The position numbers and the translations under genes were made by a program. A DNA stretch of 64,000 nt, taken from Methylotenera sp. Lineage in GTDB: Bacteria; Pseudomonadota; Gammaproteobacteria; Burkholderiales; Methylophilaceae. The notes under the pieces were generated by a model that searched no databases, had not been told where the DNA came from, and saw only the letters and a program-made list of their open reading frames with translations. Numbering within the stretch: the first letter of the stretch is position 1; the number at the start of each line of letters is the position of its first letter. This document shows, in pieces, positions 56,742 to 64,000 of the stretch. The stretch covers positions 373,522 to 437,521 of the forward strand of contig NZ_JAQSCU010000013.1 of the NCBI RefSeq assembly GCF_029945535.1, read 5' to 3'.

Positions 56742-58243
56742 TACATTATCCTCTCTGCATGCTGTGTTAGGTCAAGTCCATCGTGTTCATCTTCAGCATC
56801 AACACGTAACCCAACTAACAGATTTACAATTTTTAAAATAATCAGAGTGACTATTGCACTGTATGCCAAGGTGCTAAATGCCGCTACGGCTTGTAATGCG
56901 ACATTCGCGTCCAGACCACTTATCGCTTTATCTGCAAAGACGCCAGTTAAGACTGCGCCAACTAAGCCGCCCACACCATGAATACCAAATACATCTAATG
57001 CATCATCGGCCCCTAACAAGCGTTTGAGGCTAGTAGCACCTATGTAACAAAGTGCACCGCTGGCAACACCAATAGCTAAAGCTCCGCTCACATTTACAAA
57101 TCCAGAAGCTGGGGTAATTGCAACAAGACCAGCCACTGCCCCTGAGGCGAACCCCAGCATAGTGATTCTTGATTTGACTAACCATTCAATCAATATCCAG
57201 GTTAAAGCCGCCATAGCTGCCGCTACTTGTGTCACCAGCATAGCCATGCCTGCACGACCATCCGCAGCTAATGCGGAGCCTGCATTAAAGCCAAACCAAC
57301 CAACCCATAGCAGTGATGCGCCAACCAGAGTGTAGACTAGGTTATACGGAATGAAAGGTACTTTGCCATAACCTACTCTAGGGCCTAACACATAGGCGCA
57401 AACAAGGCCTGCTGCGCCTGCATTAATATGTACGACTGTTCCGCCAGCAAAGTCCAATACACCCATGGATGCAAACAAGCCTGATGGTTCCCACACCCAG
57501 TGAGCCACTGGTGCATAAACAAATATAGACCAAAGTGTCATGAACAGTAGCATTGCTGTAAAGCGCATGCGCTCGGCAAAAGCGCCAACAATTAGCGCCG
57601 GTGTAATAATCGCAAATGTCATCTGAAACATGACAAATACCGATTCAGGAATAGTCGGGGCTAAATGACTGACTGTGAGTTGGCTAGTCGCTTTAATGTA
57701 GCCTAGACCAGATAACATTAGGCGATCTAAGCCGCCGAGAAATGGCGTTGTTCCAGGTGTAAATGCAATGGTGTAGCCAATGACTATCCAAATGATGCTC
57801 ACTAGGCAGCAAATTGCAAAGCTTTGCAAAGCTGTAGAAAGCACATTTCTCTTACGCACCATCCCTGCGTAAAACAAGACTAGTCCTGGAATTGTCATTA
57901 ACAAAACCAGTGCTGTGGAAGATAACATCCATGCCGTGTCACCCGAGTTGATTTTATCAAAACCAACTAAGTAAGGTTTTGTATAAACTACAGCAGCAGG
58001 GGCTACAGGAATTACTTCTGCTGCGGGAGTGACTGGTTGAGCAGTCTGCTCTGATATGTAAGATGGTGGAGGTACTAATTCAGGAGTATCTAATGTTGGC
58101 GCTGGTAAAGCAGGGCTTGCAGCCATAGGTTCTGGGTTAGCGTTTATTTCAGAAGCAGTTGTTTCAGAATATGCTGACACAGCCAGCATATTGATTGCTA
58201 AAACAAAAAGCCATATCCATAGACTTCTATTTTTAGAGTGCAT
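56741..58243 (-). CDS. amt: Ammonium transporter with Pro-rich N-terminal extension
   Basis: The protein (500 residues) is an Amt/Mep/Rh channel with about 11 membrane helices. The twin pore histidines lie in GGTVVHINAGAAGLV and DVFGIHGVGGLVGAVLTG. A signal peptide (residues 1-26) is followed by about 75 residues rich in Pro and Ala (PEPMAASPALPAPTLDTPEL) before the first pore helix, longer than in simple AmtB. ATG 58243 is chosen for its AAGGAA site; the frame opens to 58285. A sigma-54-like promoter at 58356-58341 suggests nitrogen control. Downstream it is coupled to an unrecognised gene. Confidence 0.93.
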   Translation of the reverse strand: MHSKNRSLWIWLFVLAINMLAVSAYSETTASEINANPEPMAASPALPAPTLDTPELVPPPSYISEQTAQPVTPAAEVIPVAPAAVVYTKPYLVGFDKINSGDTAWMLSSTALVLLMTIPGLVLFYAGMVRKRNVLSTALQSFAICCLVSIIWIVIGYTIAFTPGTTPFLGGLDRLMLSGLGYIKATSQLTVSHLAPTIPESVFVMFQMTFAIITPALIVGAFAERMRFTAMLLFMTLWSIFVYAPVAHWVWEPSGLFASMGVLDFAGGTVVHINAGAAGLVCAYVLGPRVGYGKVPFIPYNLVYTLVGASLLWVGWFGFNAGSALAADGRAGMAMLVTQVAAAMAALTWILIEWLVKSRITMLGFASGAVAGLVAITPASGFVNVSGALAIGVASGALCYIGATSLKRLLGADDALDVFGIHGVGGLVGAVLTGVFADKAISGLDANVALQAVAAFSTLAYSAIVTLIILKIVNLLVGLRVDAEDEHDGLDLTQHAERIM

Positions 58244-58340
58244 AAGTTTTAATTCCTTAGTATTAACTATTTTTATTGGATTCAAATTAACAATTTGAAC
58301 TATAAGATTAGTTTTAGATATTGTTATTTAGCTTAATATA

Positions 58341-58356
58341 AGCAAAAAATATGCCT
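58341..58356 (-). promoter_or_regulatory. Sigma-54 (-24/-12) promoter of amt
   Basis: On minus, AGGCATATTTTTTGCT (58356-58341) has GG and GC exactly 10 bp apart and matches the TGGCA-N6-TTGCW consensus at nearly all fixed positions. The predicted start is about 87 bases before the amt ATG. Any NtrC sites would lie in the 3' end of the upstream gene; none was obvious to me. Confidence 0.65.
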
Positions 58357-58370
58357 TATTAAATATTATC

Positions 58371-59120
58371 TTATAGAAACTTTTTAACATTGTAGTTGAG
58401 GTTTTCCGGCTGATTTTTAACAGCCTCAATAGCCTCATTCATTAGCTGTGTAGCTTGAGCATTACCTATTTCGGTTTCTACCCATGAGCGTAAATGTTTT
58501 AGAAATGATTTAAGTTGATCGGGCTTATAAGTGCGTACTTGGATGGTTTTACCAGTATTAACTAGCGATAGAAGCTGATTCTGCTGACTTTCAGACCAAG
58601 GCATACTTTGAATCAACTCTATTAAGAAGGGCGTTAACTTTTCACTTATTCCACTTTCAAATCTCTCTAATGAATCTAAAATTTTAAGAAGTAAACTTTG
58701 AAATGTTAGAAATTCCGGAGAGTTGATCGCTTGTTGAGTAAATATCGTTGTGTAGTCACTTTGGTCTAGTTCGTTGCTTGGTTCAATTGTGAATTCAATC
58801 GCTGATTCGATGGGTGTTTTGTTATGTGCATTGTCTTTGAATCCTTTTGCATTCGCATCATTGTCTCCGTGGAGCAATGCACGGTGTAGAGCTCTTAGTA
58901 AATCTCGTTGTTGGTCAGCTATGCCATAGCTTTGGCAAACTTCTTTCGCAAAACTATTAAGTCCATTAAATATTGATCCTGTTCCGTTAAAATAGCTCGA
59001 CCACTTTTCAATGACCTCATTAGCTTCTGCTTCAGTTAATACGCTTTGCAAGCCTAGATAAATTGAGTTTTGTTTTGAATTTTGAATAGTGGTGGATTGG
59101 GAGTTCTGATTGTTGGTCAT
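58371..59120 (-). CDS. Unrecognised 249-residue soluble protein
   Basis: The protein has no signal peptide or membrane helix. The N-terminal 20 residues are Asn/Gln/Ser-rich; the rest is predicted helical (LTEAEANEVIEKWSSYF; EFLTFQSLLLKILDSLERFE; QLKSFLKHLRSWVETEIG). I do not recognise a domain. Its start overlaps (ATGA) the stop of a small upstream frame lacking a normal start, and it lies between the Cache-CheW gene and amt on one strand, so it may join signalling to nitrogen uptake. That link is only positional. Confidence 0.7.
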   Translation of the reverse strand: MTNNQNSQSTTIQNSKQNSIYLGLQSVLTEAEANEVIEKWSSYFNGTGSIFNGLNSFAKEVCQSYGIADQQRDLLRALHRALLHGDNDANAKGFKDNAHNKTPIESAIEFTIEPSNELDQSDYTTIFTQQAINSPEFLTFQSLLLKILDSLERFESGISEKLTPFLIELIQSMPWSESQQNQLLSLVNTGKTIQVRTYKPDQLKSFLKHLRSWVETEIGNAQATQLMNEAIEAVKNQPENLNYNVKKFL

Positions 59121-59263
59121 TGTGATGAGCTTAAAATACTGATGATAGTTTTATTAAGCAAGGTCTGTACCAACCTTCGACGTGTCCATTTTTTAAATGT
59201 GTTTTGCTCTCGATACAGAATAAGATGAACATCTGCAGCACAGGCGTTTATCTTGTCTTCAAT
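59117..59263 (-). other. Small open frame without a standard start, overlapping the next gene
   Basis: After the Cache-CheW stop, one frame stays open for 48 codons and ends in TGA overlapping the ATG of the next gene (ATGA). Its content is protein-like and basic in the middle (FKKWTRRRLVQTLLNK). It has no ATG, GTG or TTG until near its end; an ATT at 59263 is the only early candidate, with a weak AGGT site. It may be a remnant, an ATT-started small protein, or a frameshifted extension of the Cache-CheW protein. Confidence 0.35.
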
Positions 59264-59268
59264 ATTAC

Positions 59269-61842
59269 CTAGTTTCCGTTAACTATTCTTAACGCAACTT
59301 TTTTATCATCACCGACTGCTTCAAATGGATGGCTAAGCATGTTGAGTAGATATTTAATATCAATCCCTTGAATCAGAAGTCTTCCACTATTCGCTTTAAT
59401 AATTTGTTTGATTAATACACCATCTCTATTGACTGCAAGCGGAGTGGGCGTTACTTGGCTTTCATTAAACTGAGCTACTGAGTGTAATGAACCAACTAGC
59501 AATCCAATCTTGTGTTGCAAGTACTCAATCACAATGACTTGGCTGTTGCTATCGACTACGGTAAGTTTCCCACTTAGTAAAAATCCAAGATCAAATACCC
59601 AAGCATAGGTTTTGCCTTCATTTTCATGCTGTATAGCCAGCACGCCGACGCGTTCTGAACCGCTACCAATAGAAACGCGCGAGACTTGGGATGCGGGTAG
59701 TGCTTCAAGTATATATTCAGCTTCTACTGCAAATAGCCCGCCATCAATAAAGAATGTCGCGAATTCAGGATCTGCTGTTTGAGTCATCGAAGCTTCAATA
59801 ATCGATGCTGAGTTGTTACCAGAGCTATAACTGCCTCTAACTTCCCCAAACGAATCAAAAACGACAGCGATAACATCTTCTTTGTACCCGTCACTCACTT
59901 TAAATTCGCGATATCCATTAGATGCACTGCATCCTAGTATTGAGTAGTGTCCATCATGTATCACAATACGAGAAGTGCTTTTGCCATTAGGCAATGCAAG
60001 TAAGTCAGTATCAATCTCCAGCATGCTACCTACTGGGCGATTTGGGTCAGTGCTTGAAATGATTTGACCTTGTCTATCGATATAAAAAGCTTTTACAGAG
60101 TCTTTTTCTGCAATACCACCCTGCAACATGGCAAAAAATTCAGTAGATGAGTCAAACACAATTCCAATGCCACCAACCACTGAGTTACCGTTTGGCGCCA
60201 TGATGGCCGCATGATAGATGTATGTCGGAGCGTTGCCATAGAGGGCGTCTGTTGCAAAAGGTGATACATAATATTGTTGCTCTGTGCGCAGTGACATCAC
60301 TTGTGCCAGTGTAGTATCGTCTACTCTTGTGCCTAGGATTGAGCCACTAGCTTCCGTTGGGTTTGTACTGGCAATAATGCAACCAGTATGGTCATACACA
60401 AATATTCGGCTATAGACGGTGTATAGCGAATTGATATATTCGAGAATATCGGTAATCTGAGTGACCGTTTTGCTATCGATTGTTTGTGAAGCAAGCGCCG
60501 CCCTTAATTCTGGCGTAACAGCCCACCAACGGCAGTCATCTGAGCGCTCATATAGATTGCGGTCAAGTAAATCAACCAGTAGATGGGAAACAAATTCTGA
60601 GTCTTGCAATCTTGAAGCAAGCACGGTTTCGTATAGATCATTAATAGATTGAGCGAACAGTTCATTGCTACGGGTACCCGTTTCACTAATTTGATCTAAA
60701 ACAGTTTTTAATTTCAGTAACTCACCGCTTTGTCCTGCCGTCATTACCTGCCCATTCCACACCACGCGTCGTATGGTCGAGGCAGCATTCATCACTTCAA
60801 AGAGTGGTGGGCAGAAAGATTGCGCATGTGAAAGCAGGCCTTCAGCTACGACGGGGTCTAAGGTCTTTAAAGTATTGGTTTCCTTTCCAGTAAAAGCAAT
60901 GTCTACGGGAATCATCACTTGGCCTTGCCAACCTTTTGGCCCCATATAGCCTTGATAACCATCGGAAGTGAAGGTGCTCACCAAGTATTTACGACCACTA
61001 AATACTTTTAAGTTTGATTGCATATCATCATTGACTGGTACTACAGCGCCGACAGGAACCCATATCTTATCGCTAGATTCTATGACGCAATTATCGCTAT
61101 CAAGTAGCAGCATGACAGATCGCTCAGAAGGGTCGCCATGTGATTTAAAAATACTCGCCATTTCTTCAACAAAATCGAAGCATAGGCATAACACGCCAAT
61201 AACTTCGCCGGTGTGAGGATGTCGCATACGTTTAGAGTAAATCAGCGCTTTATTTTTGCTAGGGCGTAGGTCAGAAGCACGATAGGTTTCGACATATTGA
61301 TCTGAAGCTAATGTTTCTTTAATGAGAGGGTCTAAACTGCCTTCAATAGGGGTTTCATCATTAATTTGTACTAAAACATTACCATTGACATCCAGTAAAA
61401 TGATTTCATCGTAGACGGTGTATTTTTTTCTGTAGGCACGTAAGCGTGCTCGAATAAGTTCATCATTGCCTGATATACCTGCAACAAACTCACATAACTC
61501 GTTATCAGTAGCTAGAAATCCTACATCGGCAGTGCGCTCATAAAGATTTCGTACCAAAATATCAATGACATATTGCGCTTTGGTTCCTATTTCACTCAAC
61601 ACAGTAGCAACTTTTTCTTGCACTAGGCTTAAGACAAGTTCTTTTTCTAGCCGATTAAAGCCAGCGCGAGTTGCTGCCATCGTAGGTAGAATACTTTTAG
61701 CTTCGGTTGGACAGTTCATTTTTGCCGAAGACTCAATCATCCGCCACATCAGATTTAACTCATGCAATGATTGTTCACAACGAATGACATCTCTCATGTA
61801 AGGGAGAAAATTATCAAGCTGAATCGTAGTAATTTGGCTCAT
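59269..61842 (-). CDS. Soluble double-Cache / CheW fusion protein
   Basis: The protein (857 residues) has a helical N-terminus (1-90), two related Cache-like sensor halves (about 90-350 and 450-690) and a C-terminal CheW-like domain (about 700-850). The halves share the entry helix NLYERTADVGFLATD / NLYERSDDCRWWAVT and Cache strands such as YDEIILLDVNGNVL and YSRIFVYDHTGCII. No signal peptide or membrane helix is visible, unlike usual Cache receptors, so it should sense cytoplasmic ligands and dock to a CheA-type kinase through CheW. ATG 61842 is chosen (GGGT 6-7 bases upstream); the frame opens to 61914. Confidence 0.85.
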   Translation of the reverse strand: MSQITTIQLDNFLPYMRDVIRCEQSLHELNLMWRMIESSAKMNCPTEAKSILPTMAATRAGFNRLEKELVLSLVQEKVATVLSEIGTKAQYVIDILVRNLYERTADVGFLATDNELCEFVAGISGNDELIRARLRAYRKKYTVYDEIILLDVNGNVLVQINDETPIEGSLDPLIKETLASDQYVETYRASDLRPSKNKALIYSKRMRHPHTGEVIGVLCLCFDFVEEMASIFKSHGDPSERSVMLLLDSDNCVIESSDKIWVPVGAVVPVNDDMQSNLKVFSGRKYLVSTFTSDGYQGYMGPKGWQGQVMIPVDIAFTGKETNTLKTLDPVVAEGLLSHAQSFCPPLFEVMNAASTIRRVVWNGQVMTAGQSGELLKLKTVLDQISETGTRSNELFAQSINDLYETVLASRLQDSEFVSHLLVDLLDRNLYERSDDCRWWAVTPELRAALASQTIDSKTVTQITDILEYINSLYTVYSRIFVYDHTGCIIASTNPTEASGSILGTRVDDTTLAQVMSLRTEQQYYVSPFATDALYGNAPTYIYHAAIMAPNGNSVVGGIGIVFDSSTEFFAMLQGGIAEKDSVKAFYIDRQGQIISSTDPNRPVGSMLEIDTDLLALPNGKSTSRIVIHDGHYSILGCSASNGYREFKVSDGYKEDVIAVVFDSFGEVRGSYSSGNNSASIIEASMTQTADPEFATFFIDGGLFAVEAEYILEALPASQVSRVSIGSGSERVGVLAIQHENEGKTYAWVFDLGFLLSGKLTVVDSNSQVIVIEYLQHKIGLLVGSLHSVAQFNESQVTPTPLAVNRDGVLIKQIIKANSGRLLIQGIDIKYLLNMLSHPFEAVGDDKKVALRIVNGN

Positions 61843-62211
61843 GCGCATACCCGTAAAATTATTGTAGTGGTAAATACAAATAGAATTTCTTAAATACAGA
61901 TAAGCAAAATGCACGCCAGCACAAAAAATGCAGTGTTGTTGCAGATTGGCTATAGTTTTGGCTATTGGCAGGTATTGTTAATCGATTCTAATCACTTAAC
62001 TTTGGTGCATATTGCTATATAGGCGCACCTTTAATGTGAACTTAATCGCTAAATGTTGACTTGCTGATTAATTCGAATGCTCTAGGTATTGGCGCCATAC
62101 CTTTAGGTTACAACAATAAAGACATCACTTACATTCATCATCATGTGTGGCATAAATATTGCTTTTTAAAGTAAAAGTTTATGGATTCTATATGGTACTA
62201 ATCTACAAAAA
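61843..62211. promoter_or_regulatory. Divergent intergenic region, Cache-CheW / PAS-GGDEF-EAL
   Basis: This 369-bp region has no credible gene or RNA gene. It should hold both promoters. The one clear structure is an inverted repeat AGGTAT (62084-62089) and ATACCT (62097-62102) around TGGCGCC, about 110 bp before the downstream ATG. Confidence 0.45.
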
Positions 62212-64000
62212 ATGAAATTGCCATCACAAACAACTAAATCTCTTATCTCCATTGATGCATTTGTTCATGATCGTCAGCGCATGCTCGATACGCTTGTGGA
62301 TAATCTGGAAGGTTTAGTTTATTGCAATCTTTATGATCAGCACTGGACCATGATTTATGTAAGTGATGGATGCAAAGATTTAACGGGTTACTTTCCTGAT
62401 GATTTAATTTTCAATAACCTAGTTTCCTATGAAGAAATTATCTTTAAGGATGACCGAGCGTTAGTTAGATATGCTATTGATGAAGCCGTTAAGCAAGGTA
62501 AACGCTTCGAAGTTGAGTATCGTATACGTCATGCAAACACTGACATTATATGGGTATGTGAACGAGGTAACCCGATTTACAATGCAAAGGGTAAGGTTCA
62601 TGCGATAGAAGGCTTTATCCAGAACATTACCCAGCGTAAGGCTGCTGAACAGTCATTACATGATGCAGAATTTCGCTATCGCTCTATTTTTGAGAATGCG
62701 ATTGAAGGGATCTTTCAGACATCGCCAAACGGGCACTATCTGATTGTTAATCCTGCATTAGCCAAGATATATGGCTACAGCTCTCCTGAAGAACTGATTA
62801 GTGTTCTTAACAATATTCAGCAACAGCTTTATGTGACACCTGGTCGTCGTGAAGAGTTTGTGCAAGCTATGTTAGCCAATCAAAGTGTGCATAACTTCGA
62901 ATCATTAGTGTATACAAAAGATAATAGTACGATCTGGATTTCTGAAAATGCCCGCATGGTGCATGACAAAGCAGGAAACTTGCTCTATTACGAAGGTACG
63001 GTTGAAGATATTACCGCGCGTAAAAACTACGACCATAAAATAGAACATCAAGCCAAGCACGATAGCCTGACTGGTCTACCTAATCGCTATATGCTAAATG
63101 ATAGGCTCCAGCAATCTATCAACTTCGCAGATCGTTACAAAAATAAAATGGCTGTGGCCTTTGTTGATCTCGATCAGTTCAAGCTCATCAACGACAGTAT
63201 GGGGCATGAGGTAGGTGATCAGTTGCTATTGATTATGTCTAAACGACTCTCTAGCTGTATTCGTGAAATAGATACTGTAGTAAGATTGGGTGGCGATGAG
63301 TTTGTAATACTGCTGACTAATATCGAAAATGTGAATGACGTCCTAATCAGTATGCAGCGCGTACTGACTGCCGTTGCCGCGCCTTGCGTCATTAATGAGC
63401 TGGATTACGTTGTTACCTCTAGCATAGGCATCAGTATTTATCCGGATGATGGTATCGAGCCGAATACGCTGCTTAAAAATGCTGATTCTGCGATGTATAA
63501 AGCTAAGAAGGCTGGGCGTAATAACTATCAGATTTACACGCAAGAACTGAATGAAGCGGTAACTGAGCGCGTGACGATGGAGTATCGCTTAAGGCTTGCA
63601 ATTGAAAACGGTGAGCTCTTACTGCATTATCAACCTAAGGTAGATTTTGCAACCGGCCTTATTAGTGGTGCCGAGGCTTTAATCCGCTGGCAAACTCCTG
63701 AAGGTGAACTGATTCCGCCTGTTAAATTCATTCATATTGCGGAAGAAACTGGACTCATTGAGAGTATCGGTGAATGGGTGCTTATTGAGGCTTGTAAAAA
63801 AGCCAAAGAGTTAAAAGAAAAAATGGGGCGACCTATTCCCATTGCGGTCAATGTATCACCTCGACAATTTAAACAGCCTAATCTTGCGCAGATTATCAAA
63901 AATACTTTAGAGCTTACCAACCTGGATCCAGATTGTCTTGAACTGGAAATTACTGAAAGCACATTGATTGATGATGCTGCAAAATTTATACAAACACTTC
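62212..64000 (+). CDS. PAS-PAS-GGDEF-EAL protein (partial, C-terminus off the right edge)
   Basis: I translated this from ATG 62212; the frame is open to the edge (about 596 codons). In order: PAS/PAC 1 (about 25-145, ending VHAIEGFIQNITQRKAAEQSL), PAS/PAC 2 (about 155-275), GGDEF (HDSLTGLPNRYMLNDRL; intact RLGGDEFVILL) and EAL (intact GAEALIRW, then EETGLIESIG and AVNVSPRQF), cut at about two-thirds of the EAL. Both active-site motifs look catalytic, so it could make or break c-di-GMP in response to a PAS ligand. No membrane segment is seen. The start lacks a good ribosome site. Confidence 0.92.
   Translation, partial: MKLPSQTTKSLISIDAFVHDRQRMLDTLVDNLEGLVYCNLYDQHWTMIYVSDGCKDLTGYFPDDLIFNNLVSYEEIIFKDDRALVRYAIDEAVKQGKRFEVEYRIRHANTDIIWVCERGNPIYNAKGKVHAIEGFIQNITQRKAAEQSLHDAEFRYRSIFENAIEGIFQTSPNGHYLIVNPALAKIYGYSSPEELISVLNNIQQQLYVTPGRREEFVQAMLANQSVHNFESLVYTKDNSTIWISENARMVHDKAGNLLYYEGTVEDITARKNYDHKIEHQAKHDSLTGLPNRYMLNDRLQQSINFADRYKNKMAVAFVDLDQFKLINDSMGHEVGDQLLLIMSKRLSSCIREIDTVVRLGGDEFVILLTNIENVNDVLISMQRVLTAVAAPCVINELDYVVTSSIGISIYPDDGIEPNTLLKNADSAMYKAKKAGRNNYQIYTQELNEAVTERVTMEYRLRLAIENGELLLHYQPKVDFATGLISGAEALIRWQTPEGELIPPVKFIHIAEETGLIESIGEWVLIEACKKAKELKEKMGRPIPIAVNVSPRQFKQPNLAQIIKNTLELTNLDPDCLELEITESTLIDDAAKFIQTL

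Noticed and set aside
62068-62085. Possible tRNA T-arm (ATTCGAAT)
   Set aside because: No matching acceptor, D or anticodon stems and no CCA end nearby.

Overview
The window looks like ordinary chromosome from a low-GC betaproteobacterium, most likely a Methylophilaceae methylotroph such as Methylotenera. This is an inference from gene order (tyrA-aroA-cmk-rpsA-ihfB-lapB-pyrF-comEA, a pilGHIJL cluster, an accA-tilS overlap) and protein character. No methylotrophy gene, rRNA, tRNA, CRISPR array, insertion sequence or prophage was seen. Coding density is high and base use is even, so I see no sign of an acquired island.

Layout. 1-2351 (minus): COG0523 metal GTPase and a MocR-type regulator cut by the left edge. 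2453-6896 (plus): RNase II-like exonuclease, aminopropyltransferase-like protein, THUMP RNA methyltransferase, MazG-like pyrophosphohydrolase. 6987-8792 (minus): thiol peroxidase Tpx and a FIST sensor. 9101-17552 (plus): complete Pil-Chp chemosensory system pilG-H-I-J-L for type IV pili. 17666-23516 (plus): dnaE, accA, tilS. 23528-27464: tesA divergent from a YbbA-YbbP ABC exporter. 27668-31458 (plus): TonB receptor and an orphan sigma-54 response regulator, behind a striking operator array. 31609-34938: purT, truncated globin, CSD-DUF1294 protein, Mrp. 35138-37785 (plus): metG and a glycine-zipper protein. 37904-45708 (minus): comEA, pyrF, lapB, ihfB, rpsA, cmk, aroA, tyrA. 45783-47858: a DCC protein and GbsR/MarR regulator divergent from an NAD(P)-binding SDR. 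47867-49319 (minus): the two N-degron aminoacyl transferases. 49395-52995 (plus): a probable copper-handling operon. 53110-56186 (plus): YgiQ and a TraB/GumN protein. 56382-61842 (minus): ammonium transporter with satellite genes and a soluble double-Cache/CheW protein. 62212-end (plus): PAS-GGDEF-EAL protein cut by the right edge.

Themes. Two signalling blocks bracket the window: the Pil-Chp system with a FIST protein at the left, and a Cache-CheW protein, PAS-GGDEF-EAL protein and Amt transporter with a sigma-54-like promoter at the right. The least familiar material is at 56.4-61.9 kb: a CheW-fused double-Cache protein with no membrane segment, a small ORF without a normal start codon, an unrecognised 249-residue protein, and an Amt with a Pro-rich N-terminal extension coupled to an unrecognised 119-residue protein. 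The best regulatory signals are the four-copy palindromic array before the TonB receptor, the nested divergent promoters and inverted repeat before gbsR/SDR, and the sigma-54 site before amt.
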